A stretch of DNA of 13,556 nucleotides from Pavlovales sp. CCMP2436 (Eukaryota; Haptophyta; Pavlovophyceae; Pavlovales): the NCBI GenBank assembly GCA_026770615.1, contig MU631514.1, forward strand, positions 46,749-60,304, read 5' to 3'. The position numbers and the translations under genes were made by a program. The first letter of the stretch is position 1. Each line of letters opens with the position of its first letter. Below are positions 6,854 through 13,395 of the stretch, in pieces. The notes beneath the pieces were generated by a model that did no database searches, was not told the origin of the DNA, and saw nothing but the letters and a program-made list of their open reading frames with translations.

Positions 6854-7684
6854 TCTACGCTCGACAGTCTCTGGCAAAATACCGAGACCGTGCGAGTTGA
6901 AAAGCGACTCGTCCTCGCCAACGTACTTGATAGGGAGCGGGTGCGTCTGCGTTTCTGACAGCAGGCTGACGATGTCCTTTTTGTTCCTGTAGTCCGTCTG
7001 ACGCGGGCGGGTAGGCGCGGCAATATCACCCAACCCAGCCGCCTTGTTGTACGTAAAAACATACCCGGACGCACCCGAGACCTCGGCTACCCGCCCGCCC
7101 AGGGAGTGCCCAAACGCATCGGCCGGCTGCCCATATTTTTCCTCGACGAGACGGGTGATTTCCGCGCCTACTGCGTTTCTTGGAGACGAGGTGAGCGCCA
7201 CAAGCCCGGTGAGGATGAGCGCGTCCTCGAGGAGCCAGTCGGAGGCCGTCATACTGCCGCGGTGGACGATTAAGGGAAAGTCGCTCTGATGGTCAAAATA
7301 GACATACGTATTCTCAGTCGACAATTCGATGTCCATGGTGAGCCCAAGGGCGGCGGCCTCCGACTGCGCGCGGGCGGCGGGTTCGTACGAGAGGATTAGC
7401 ATGGTCTTGAAAATCTCACGAAGTCTTTTTACGTGGTCGGGACCCGGGTCGTCGGTGTCTCCCTCGATGCTCCCTCCGCCGTAGTCCGGCATATCCCTCA
7501 CCTCCTTTGCGCCCTTTGTGGGGTCGACTCGGGGTTGCGTCTCGAAGGATCGCGGGGCTAGCTCCTCTGCAAAATTCGGCATAAAGAAGCGCCTCACGTT
7601 TGGGTCTGGTGGGACGGACTCAAACAGGGGCGGATCGGGGTCACTGAAAACACCGACTCGCCTCATTGTAGGAGGGGCCGGCAT
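6848..7684 (-). CDS. Class 3-type lipase / alpha-beta hydrolase (278 aa)
   Basis: The ATG at 7684 follows the T-rich repeat. After a proline-rich, probably disordered N-terminus (1-80), residues 128-155 carry YVYFDHQSDFPLIVHRGS followed by DWLLEDA, matching the oxyanion-side (F/H)RG(S/T)...DW..D signature of class 3 lipases. GHSLGG at 192-197 is the nucleophile elbow with S194. D237 (KKDIVS) and H265 (FNSHGL) fit the rest of the triad, so the active site looks complete. The likely reaction is hydrolysis of an acylglycerol or phospholipid ester. In a virion gene cluster it may act on host membranes during entry or exit, as lipases and phospholipases do in several small dsDNA virus groups. No signal peptide or membrane segment is visible. 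The stop UAA is part of a GAATAAAAAT motif. Confidence 0.87.
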   Translation of the reverse strand: MPAPPTMRRVGVFSDPDPPLFESVPPDPNVRRFFMPNFAEELAPRSFETQPRVDPTKGAKEVRDMPDYGGGSIEGDTDDPGPDHVKRLREIFKTMLILSYEPAARAQSEAAALGLTMDIELSTENTYVYFDHQSDFPLIVHRGSMTASDWLLEDALILTGLVALTSSPRNAVGAEITRLVEEKYGQPADAFGHSLGGRVAEVSGASGYVFTYNKAAGLGDIAAPTRPRQTDYRNKKDIVSLLSETQTHPLPIKYVGEDESLFNSHGLGILPETVERRE

Positions 7685-7706
7685 TATTTTTTGGTCTTGG
7701 GGTCTT

Positions 7707-7797
7707 GGTGATTCTTTTTTTGGTGTTTCTTTTTTTGGTGTTTCTTTTTTGGTGTTTCTTTTTTGGTGTTTCTTTTTTTGGTGTTTCTTTTTTTTGA
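7707..7797. repeat. T-rich short tandem repeat (GGTGTTTCTTTTTTT), MCP-lipase junction
   Basis: GGTGTTTC starts at 7722, 7737, 7751, 7765 and 7780, with a diverged GGTGATTC at 7707, separated by T runs of 6-8. Spacing is 14 or 15 bp, the difference being one T. On the coding (minus) strand it reads GAAACACC plus A runs and lacks stops in the frame that continues from the capsid gene. It fills the gap between the capsid stop and the lipase ATG. Repeat number and A-run lengths are prone to error or polymerase slippage. Confidence 0.85.
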
Positions 7798-7806
7798 CAA
7801 TACTAT

Positions 7807-9159
7807 CTAATTCTCATAGTGCAAAATCCCGCCTTCGCACACGAGAACCATGTCGGTTTGGCAGTAGATGTCGACGCGGAGGGCCGGCTGGGTGATAGAG
7901 CGGAACTTGACGTCCATCGTTACATACTCATTGCGGGTAGAACGACCATCCGAGAGAATCTCAGCCATCTGCATCGCCGACAGAGTGAGTGCAAACGCGA
8001 ATCCGCCACAAAGAACCTTCGACAAAGCACCTCCGTTCGCTCCTTCAAGGGCATACTGATCATTGGTCACAAACGAGTGGGCTTCGGACGAGCTCGTCTG
8101 GTTCAGAGCACGCATCAATTCCATGCGAGCCTCGGCGGGAGTACCGCTGCAGTCAATGTACGAGGATGGGATGATTTGAGATCCGATGCGGAAGCGGTAC
8201 GAATCGATGTTGCCGCGCGTGCGGGAAAGCGCACGGTAGTCGAACTGACCGAGGCCGGCCGTCTCGCGAAGGGTCACAAGAATCATGTTGAGTGAGCTAA
8301 CACGGAGTGGGATTTGGTAGGTGAAGCTACCGGTGTTTGCAGGCACGGAGGTCATGAACGATTGAACATCGAAGCAGGGGACGTGTACGACTGAGTTGGG
8401 TAGGGAGGCGATCAGGGCTGACTCAACGGCTCCGTCGAGAACCACATGCGTAAGCCACAGCCTTGGATTTGCGACGCCCCAGCTGTTGGCAACCGTGGGT
8501 AGCGCGGAGGCCACACCCCAGTCGAGACCGCCACTCAGTCGCACCTCAAGCCTTAGTGAATCTTTGATCTGAGACAGCGGGATGGACTTCATCGCGAGCG
8601 AACCGAGGAAATTGACGATCGGGAGCGAGAACGTCGCACGGTCGCCGGTAGCGATCGTGACACCGTTGCGCGTGCCAACGGCTGCCTTGACCATGGCCCC
8701 GGTGAGGGCTCCGGCAGCCTGAGTGAGATCGAAATCTGCCACACCGCGTGCATAGTGGCTACCGATAGTTGTGAAGTCCGAAAGCGTGTTGACATAGTTG
8801 GCATAAGACTGAATCGAGCTGATGTGGGTACTGCCGGCGTAAACGTCGAGCGCATCTATGCACGCGAGCGCGCTACCATCGAGGGTGAGTGACTGACCAG
8901 TCGTGTTTACCACCGTGAAGACGAGGACAGTCTCAGCACCGTTGAGATGAGTCCCACCACTGCCACACGGGATATCGAAACGCATCACCGGGCCGCTCGT
9001 TGCAGTCGAGCTAAAAGTAGAACCGTTCGACGGGGTGAGGTAGAAACGTGCCGACTGGCAAGGCGGTGCGATGCTTTTTTGCTTGTAGTTGAGGAAAGAA
9101 GGGAGGCTCTCCTGCACACGATCGGCGGATGAAGACATGGCACGTGCGTAATGAGACAT
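7807..9159 (-). CDS. Major capsid protein, double-jelly-roll type (450 aa)
   Basis: The ATG at 9159 gives MSHYARAMSSSADRVQESLP and 450 aa to UAG 7807-7809. The protein is beta-rich throughout, with jelly-roll-like strands such as VMRFDIPCGSGGTHLNG and AETVLVFTVVN. It has the length and texture of PLV capsid proteins and sits between the penton-like and ATPase genes and the surface proteins, as expected for a capsid cluster. There is no signal or membrane segment. The call rests on fold-like pattern and context rather than a catalytic motif. The stop is UAG; the same frame stays open for another 40 lysine-rich codons through the repeat and ends in a UAA that overlaps the lipase ATG (UAAUG), so a longer readthrough form cannot be excluded. 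Confidence 0.82.
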   Translation of the reverse strand: MSHYARAMSSSADRVQESLPSFLNYKQKSIAPPCQSARFYLTPSNGSTFSSTATSGPVMRFDIPCGSGGTHLNGAETVLVFTVVNTTGQSLTLDGSALACIDALDVYAGSTHISSIQSYANYVNTLSDFTTIGSHYARGVADFDLTQAAGALTGAMVKAAVGTRNGVTIATGDRATFSLPIVNFLGSLAMKSIPLSQIKDSLRLEVRLSGGLDWGVASALPTVANSWGVANPRLWLTHVVLDGAVESALIASLPNSVVHVPCFDVQSFMTSVPANTGSFTYQIPLRVSSLNMILVTLRETAGLGQFDYRALSRTRGNIDSYRFRIGSQIIPSSYIDCSGTPAEARMELMRALNQTSSSEAHSFVTNDQYALEGANGGALSKVLCGGFAFALTLSAMQMAEILSDGRSTRNEYVTMDVKFRSITQPALRVDIYCQTDMVLVCEGGILHYEN

Positions 9160-9183
9160 GTGATGCTAAGGTAATGGTAGCAG

Positions 9184-9191
9184 AGATTTTT
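9184..9191 (-). promoter_or_regulatory. AAAAATCT element upstream of the major capsid gene
   Basis: The coding strand carries AAAAATCT 24 nt upstream of the capsid ATG, the same octamer that directly precedes the replication gene ATG at 124-131. It may be part of a shared viral promoter or leader; the evidence is only the repeated octamer. Confidence 0.3.
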
Positions 9192-9206
9192 GTTCGGCTG
9201 AGGTCC

Positions 9207-9413
9207 TTAAGCCTTCTCGAAGCCAGATGAGGAATGTGGCTGTTCCTCCAGTTTTGCGGGCTGTTTTTTCTTCCCGTTAAGCTCCTTCGAAAACGTCTCA
9301 TCGGAGTAAAAACCGATCTTCCTATGGGTCATTGGGATAGAACCGATGGCTGGCGACGATTTCACGTACGAACCGATTTTAGGCATTGAATCTGTGGTAA
9401 ATGTGGCGTACAT
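9207..9413 (-). CDS. Small hypothetical capsid-cluster protein (68 aa)
   Basis: The ATG at 9413 lies two bases after the UAA of the penton-like gene and gives 68 aa to UAA 9207-9209. The N-terminal half repeats a short theme three times (PKIGSYV, PAIGSIP, RKIGFYS). The C-terminal half is lysine- and glutamate-rich and hydrophilic (KELNGKKKQPAKLEEQ). I do not recognise it. The tight spacing between the two capsid genes suggests co-expression and perhaps a minor virion or assembly role. An upstream extension to 9449 would overlap the penton-like gene and uses no ATG. Confidence 0.65.
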   Translation of the reverse strand: MYATFTTDSMPKIGSYVKSSPAIGSIPMTHRKIGFYSDETFSKELNGKKKQPAKLEEQPHSSSGFEKA

Positions 9414-9421
9414 TTTTATTC
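9412..9421 (-). promoter_or_regulatory. GAATAAAAAT stop-overlapping junction motif (penton-like / 68-aa gene)
   Basis: The same 10-mer as at the lipase/collar junction: GAA-UAA closes the upstream gene and the final AT begins the next ATG. It may combine a polyadenylation-like AATAAA with the next gene's leader. Confidence 0.4.
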
Positions 9422-10201
9422 GACTACAACCGAGATCATAGCAGACCACTTAAGCCCGCCAATATCGTAGCCTACCCCCGTGAAATCTAATAGGGACACA
9501 TCGATTTTTGAGAGGTATTTTTGGTTCGATTCGATCATATCGGGAACGGTGCTCTGCCACGACTGAATCGCACCCCATCCTACGTTTATCGGAATGTTCT
9601 GTAGCACCGAGGAGCTCATCGCCGTCCCATTGAGTGAGTCGAGAGAGCCGAGATCGACGTTATCGAGTACAAAGTTGATGCTGCGACTGCGACCGGTCAG
9701 GTCGACCATACGCGGGAGAACCACCTCGGCTCCGGCGGGGATCAGCAGGTTTTCATCCATCATGCTACCGATGACCTCGTATATCGACGAGGCATCAAGC
9801 CAGACTGATTTGGTGTCGTTGTTTAGAATCGTGTACTTATTCGTCAATGTTGAATATTTAAAGATTATGGTCGCGCTTCCCGGTGTGACAGCTGTCTGTA
9901 TGGCGAGCATGAGCGTTTGGGGGGTGTAATATTGGCCGGGGGTGATCGTTATCGTCATCGGGGTCGTGGGCGAGTTAACCCCGGTCGTGGCGGCCATACG
10001 AAAGTTCATCACGTTACAGTCGTCACGAATATTGAGACGCGTGACCGGGCATGCAAAATTGTCAAGACGCATCGAGAGGCGCTGGTGAGCCTGGCAGACG
10101 ATTGGCGGGTTCAAGTCGAAGCTGAGCTTATCCGAGCGAGCACGTCCGAGAGGGTATGAGTCTGCATGGTCGCTGGAAATGAAAATCCGAGTATGGTCCA
10201 T
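9416..10201 (-). CDS. Minor capsid (penton-like) protein (261 aa)
   Basis: The ATG at 10201 is the first base block after the divergent promoter and gives 261 aa to UAA 9416-9418. Length, beta-rich content and position beside the major capsid and ATPase genes fit the single-jelly-roll penton proteins of PLVs, polintons and virophages. The start MDHTRIFISSDHADSY, with a segment beginning SFDLNPPIV, followed by MRLDNFACP and later ITPGQYYTPQTLMLAIQTAV, is typical of this group: an N-terminal nonnatural-order strand block, then a helix that packs on the barrel. The end (GGLKWSAMISVVVE) is a beta strand. It would fill the five-fold vertices. I saw no motif that excludes another capsid role, so the penton call is inference from group pattern. 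Confidence 0.78.
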   Translation of the reverse strand: MDHTRIFISSDHADSYPLGRARSDKLSFDLNPPIVCQAHQRLSMRLDNFACPVTRLNIRDDCNVMNFRMAATTGVNSPTTPMTITITPGQYYTPQTLMLAIQTAVTPGSATIIFKYSTLTNKYTILNNDTKSVWLDASSIYEVIGSMMDENLLIPAGAEVVLPRMVDLTGRSRSINFVLDNVDLGSLDSLNGTAMSSSVLQNIPINVGWGAIQSWQSTVPDMIESNQKYLSKIDVSLLDFTGVGYDIGGLKWSAMISVVVE

Positions 10202-10255
10202 TAGCGCTCTGTGCTATGTACACAGATAATTATCTGAAACACGTAAAAAGGGACG
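10202..10255. promoter_or_regulatory. Divergent promoter with 14-bp perfect palindrome
   Basis: The 54-bp gap between the minus-strand penton-like gene and the plus-strand 91-aa gene contains CAGATAATTATCTG at 10223-10236, which equals its own reverse complement. It is almost central (21 and 19 bp from the two ATGs), so it can serve both directions as a core promoter or binding site for a dimeric regulator. The AT-rich centre could also open as a TATA-like element. Confidence 0.6.
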
Positions 10256-10531
10256 ATGGACGCTTCAACGCAAACCGATCCGTATAAGCGCAACGTGAGC
10301 CAAAAACAGCGGGATGCTCTAACTTTAGGGCGCGAAAAGCGTACTGAGAATCTTCGAGTTTACGCTGAGTGGAAAGCTGGAAAAATTATCGAGAACGCGG
10401 AGCCTCGACCGGTCGCGACCCCATCGGATCCCCAAACGGAAACAAAAAAGGTACCCCCATCGGTCGAAGTAGCCAAGGGTGAGTATATTCTCTACGATCA
10501 GACGCCACCACGCAATTTCTCATTCGTGTGA
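10256..10531 (+). CDS. Hypothetical hydrophilic protein (91 aa)
   Basis: The ATG at 10256 follows the divergent promoter; TGA is at 10529-10531, five bases before the ATPase ATG. The product is polar and charged, with a likely helix (SQKQRDALTLGREKRTENLR, then VYAEWKAGK) followed by a proline/threonine-rich stretch and an aromatic end (GEYILYDQTPPRNFSFV). It has no Cys cluster, membrane segment or catalytic motif that I can see. The first-in-operon position ahead of the packaging ATPase suggests a structural, scaffold or packaging-accessory function, but this is context only. Confidence 0.68.
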   Translation: MDASTQTDPYKRNVSQKQRDALTLGREKRTENLRVYAEWKAGKIIENAEPRPVATPSDPQTETKKVPPSVEVAKGEYILYDQTPPRNFSFV

Positions 10532-10536
10532 TAATA

Positions 10537-10929
10537 ATGTCGACCCCTTACATAGCCACAATGCGCATGATTGTTGCCGAGACAGATCCGCGCACGATTG
10601 AATTAGAGATGCCGCGCTTCAGTGTCGATGCGGCCTACCCCGGGGTGCCATCTCCTCTCCCCAACCAAGCTATGTTCAGCCTATTTGTAGGACCTCCACG
10701 CAGCGGGAAGACAAGTTTGTCGACGGCCCTTCTGACGACTTCTAAACCCCAAAAAGTATACAATGGCATTTTCAATGATGTATATCTGATCGTCCCCCAA
10801 GCGTCGTTCGAAAGCATGGTCGATTCGCCTTTCAAAAAACTCGACAAATCCAAGGTGATCCACGAGTTCAACCCTGAATCGCTTGCGGTAATTGTGAGCA
10901 AACTCGAAGCGGCTACCAAGCTGAAATAG
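10537..10929 (+). CDS. A32-like packaging ATPase, N-terminal half (Walker A), ends at UAG
   Basis: ATG 10537 was chosen over the GTG at 10528 because it leaves a normal gap after the upstream stop. Residues 51-60 read VGPPRSGKTS, a Walker A with K58, in the position expected for FtsK/HerA-type (A32-like) genome-packaging ATPases. After a strand (DVYLIVPQ) and a long helix (LAVIVSKLEAATKLK) the frame meets UAG at 10927-10929 (codon 131). The next codons in the same frame give the Walker B of the same domain. Without passing the UAG the product would lack Walker B and be inactive. The whole frame, 263 codons including the UAG, is the usual size for this family. Confidence 0.88.
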   Translation: MSTPYIATMRMIVAETDPRTIELEMPRFSVDAAYPGVPSPLPNQAMFSLFVGPPRSGKTSLSTALLTTSKPQKVYNGIFNDVYLIVPQASFESMVDSPFKKLDKSKVIHEFNPESLAVIVSKLEAATKLK

Positions 10930-11328
10930 AACTCACTAATCATCATTGACGATTTTATGAGCGACCTGAAAAACGTGAGCCTGCGGAAATCGCTAGAGCG
11001 CCTGGTTGCCAACCGAAGGCATTTGCGGTGTTCGGTTTGGGTCATCTCACAGACCTACCGAGCCGTCCCACTATCTACACGAAAGATGCTATCGTCAGTT
11101 TTCCTCTTCAGGCCGTCCAACTTAAAGGAACTGGAAAGCCTCCGCGAGGAGCTGGTTGCGCGCGATAAAGCCGAATTTGCATTAATGTTCCAGCATGTGT
11201 TCCCACCCTCGTCGGATTCGCACGCGTTCATGTTCATAGACGTTGCATCAGGCGAGATCTACTCGCAATTCCAGCGGCTGATCATGAAAAGCGATCAAGA
11301 TCCAATACTGGAAGGCCCGGTTAATTAA
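10930..11328 (+). CDS. A32-like packaging ATPase, C-terminal half (Walker B), no start codon at its beginning
   Basis: This is the direct in-frame continuation after the UAG, ending at UAA 11326-11328. It begins with NSLIIIDDFM, the hydrophobic strand and acidic pair of Walker B, then RHLRCSVWVISQTYRAVP, in which the Gln and the following region fit the sensor segment of A32-like ATPases, and then RKMLSSVFLFRPSNLKELES. The first ATG in frame is at 10957, downstream of Walker B, so independent translation would not restore the site. The part is well preserved, with no other stop or shift, so the interruption is either recent, erroneous or bypassed. Confidence 0.85.
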   Translation, partial: NSLIIIDDFMSDLKNVSLRKSLERLVANRRHLRCSVWVISQTYRAVPLSTRKMLSSVFLFRPSNLKELESLREELVARDKAEFALMFQHVFPPSSDSHAFMFIDVASGEIYSQFQRLIMKSDQDPILEGPVN

Positions 11329-11330
11329 AA

Positions 11331-11405
11331 ATGTACGACACGGTCACCCTACCGACGCACGCAAAATGGCACTCGACCTGGTCCTCGAGGACCATCAGTT
11401 CATGA
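11331..11405 (+). other. Short upstream ORF / possible true N-terminus of the 432-aa protein
   Basis: ATG 11331 lies two bases after the ATPase UAA in the context TTAATTAAAAATGTACG, very like AATAAAAATGTACG at the start of the 68-aa capsid-cluster gene. It opens 24 codons (MYDTVTLPTHAKWHS...) to TGA 11403-11405, in a different frame from the 432-aa gene. One extra A in AAAA 11363-11366 would merge it with that gene, so it may be a real N-terminus displaced by a one-base deletion, or just a short upstream ORF. Confidence 0.3.
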
Positions 11406-12664
11406 GCATCGGCAACCTACCTCGCGAAGGTCTGATGAATTACGCCGAGCACGACCCCCGCAACAAGGCGACCTACTTCACCCTCAATGGTGCGCCCTAC
11501 GCGGGTCCTTACAACCGCAATTTCGAGACAAACTCGTATTACACAGGGGTCCGCCTCTCCTTGTATTCTGAAAAGCTCAAACTACTCACAAAGGCGGTCG
11601 AGGTAGGCGACGAGGACGCGTTTGTAGAGCCAATTGACAAGCTAGCCCGCGTCCCCAGAAGGCTGGAGGAATATTTTGTTGGCGATGCCAACCTCGAGGT
11701 CCTTGCAGGCCTAAAAAACAACTCGCTGGAAAATCCACTTGAATCTGTTGCGGGGATGGTCGCGCGTACTATTGCACCGTTTAATGCCGATACGCGGACA
11801 CCTGAGCGCCAAGGGCTGAACCTCTCAGCGTTTACTGACAATCTGAGCTCAACCATTACCAAGGCAATCGTTGCTGGTTTTCCACCGTCACCCCTGGATC
11901 CGAATGCGCCGCCTGCCGCGGATGAGCCCGTACCGGAAGTGCCCGCACCGCTTTTCAACCTATCTACAGGTGAGGTCCCACCGAAATTACCACCTATCGA
12001 GATGCCGGAGCCCATCATAGTGATCCCACCCAAGCGCACCTTACGTATGCGTGCACCTGTTTCGGAATCCACAGATCCGCCAATTGCTCCTACGCGTAGT
12101 CAAGTGGTGTCTGAAAAGAAGAGTGCGCTCCGCCGTGCGAGTGCGATCGCCAAAGCACGAGCGCCCGACCCTCCCCCAGCCATCGAAGCCCCACCTAGCA
12201 CTCAGCCTGCGCAGTCTACCCCAGTCAGCAGCAGCAGCGGGCGTGTCCGAGGCGATGCGGGCCCCTCGACTGACTCCCCACACTTAGGTGGTTCCCCTCA
12301 AATTTTTTCGTATCAATATCCCGCTGAAATTTTATCTGCAAAACAACAGGTACGTAATCGCTATCGCGCACTCTCATTTATGAATGATTCCGCGAATCTC
12401 AATTTAACCGACTCCCAGGTAGCTGATTACGCACTACTTGTTTGGCACCCATCAAATGACAAACAGCTGGCATTTTTGAACTCGAGAGAGGGAAGGACCC
12501 TCGCAGGCGTGATATTTGAAAAATCCGCAGATGTGGGGGCCAGTGCCGCTGATATCAAGGCGAATTTGGAGCAATTTATGCACGTTCGCAAGGTAACGAG
12601 TAATACTTTTTACGAGCAGATTACAACGAGGACGACCTCTAGGAAATCTCCGTCCCGTCCTTGA
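11366..12664 (+). CDS. Hypothetical proline-rich protein (432 aa), probable structural protein
   Basis: ATG 11366 to TGA 12662-12664. There are three zones. Residues 1-170 form a mixed globular part (FMSIGNLPREGLMNYAEHDP, ATYFTLNGAPYAGPYN). Residues about 172-305 are a proline/alanine/serine-rich, probably disordered linker with basic patches (SALRRASAIAKARA). Residues about 310-425 form a second folded domain (FSYQYPAEILSAKQQVRNRY, then WHPSNDKQLAFLNSREGRTL). The DNA for the last zone is visibly more AT-rich than the linker. I do not recognise any part. Its place after the ATPase in the plus-strand capsid unit suggests a virion or assembly protein. The N-terminus is uncertain because an ATG 35 bp upstream sits in a better leader context but another frame. 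Confidence 0.75.
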   Translation: MALDLVLEDHQFMSIGNLPREGLMNYAEHDPRNKATYFTLNGAPYAGPYNRNFETNSYYTGVRLSLYSEKLKLLTKAVEVGDEDAFVEPIDKLARVPRRLEEYFVGDANLEVLAGLKNNSLENPLESVAGMVARTIAPFNADTRTPERQGLNLSAFTDNLSSTITKAIVAGFPPSPLDPNAPPAADEPVPEVPAPLFNLSTGEVPPKLPPIEMPEPIIVIPPKRTLRMRAPVSESTDPPIAPTRSQVVSEKKSALRRASAIAKARAPDPPPAIEAPPSTQPAQSTPVSSSSGRVRGDAGPSTDSPHLGGSPQIFSYQYPAEILSAKQQVRNRYRALSFMNDSANLNLTDSQVADYALLVWHPSNDKQLAFLNSREGRTLAGVIFEKSADVGASAADIKANLEQFMHVRKVTSNTFYEQITTRTTSRKSPSRP

Positions 12665-12679
12665 TAAATATCACGAGCA

Positions 12680-12862
12680 CTAATACAGATGAGCAATACC
12701 TCTCATAATCACCTCGTCGTTTGCGATAGTAGGATGCATGACTATCGGACTGCACGCATTCATTTCCTCCTGGGTGAGCTTGTGCGGCTGGAGCACCGAT
12801 ATGCCTAAGTCAAATGGATGAGGGACCAGATTGTATCGAATCTTAAAAAATCTTAAGTAGGC
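12680..12862 (-). pseudogene. Orphan C-terminal gene fragment (60 codons, no start)
   Basis: On the minus strand, the frame between UAA 12863-12865 and UAG 12680-12682 translates to a protein-like sequence (IRYNLVPHPFDLGISVLQPH, then KLTQEEMNACSPIV and ANDEVIMRGIAHLY) but has no ATG before its last 27 residues. Just upstream, a second frame (PIETVRRNPSLSLLKIF) runs into the same T6 run (plus-strand A6 at 12845-12850), and one T fewer would join the two. It is convergent with the 432-aa gene, 15 bp away. It may be the remnant of a viral or host gene, or an exon end. I do not recognise it. Confidence 0.4.
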
Positions 12863-13203
12863 TTAATGACGGATTTCTTCTCACAGTTTCAATCGGCAAT
12901 AAAAACGGCAAAAATTGCGGATGCTTCTATTTTTGTGTCCTAAAGGCAGTCCAGCCTCAAAAAGTCAAAAAAGAAATTATTTGGCTTTTGGGCTACTTTT
13001 TTGGGTATATAGCACCTAAAAGTTCAAATGCTCGCGGTGGGTCTCCATGGACTCCAATCAGCTTTCTGGGGCTACAGAGCACCTCCCTGGTCCCCGAGTC
13101 ATCCATCGTACCCCTCAGTATTTTCGCCGCACCCCACCAGCGTCCCCACCAAAAACTGACTTTTCTGTAAGGGGTCCCTTAGGGAAAAAGTCAAAAACGC
13201 AAA

Positions 13204-13237
13204 TCGCGAATAATTCGGCACCAGGTGCTTTTCGCGA
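13204..13237. repeat. Nested inverted repeats
   Basis: Outer arms TCGCGAA (13204-13210) and TTCGCGA (13231-13237) are exact reverse complements. Inside them GCACC (13218-13222) and GGTGC (13224-13228) form a second, nearly spacerless palindrome around A13223. The structure could form a cruciform or bind a dimeric protein. Confidence 0.6.
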
Positions 13238-13395
13238 CTCACCGGGCCCACCGACCGCTAACATGACCTCCCTGCACCCCCTCTCAGGCCTATCTTGACC
13301 TACTTTGACCACCACCGCACACTGAGGCCGTACGCGCAAATGCCGGTGTGTCGGGGCGGTAGCCCTCGTGTGCTATACGGTGTACACCCCGTATG

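Noticed and set aside
7518..7895. Plus-strand frame with FFWCFFF repeats
   Set aside because: Antisense reading of the T-rich repeat between capsid and lipase genes; both flanking genes are convincing on the minus strand.
12680..12862. RNA polymerase subunit RPB5-like C-terminus (PHKLTQEE resembles its P-H-x-L-T-x-E-E)
   Set aside because: Only one short motif fits; the rest of the fragment does not follow the RPB5 pattern.
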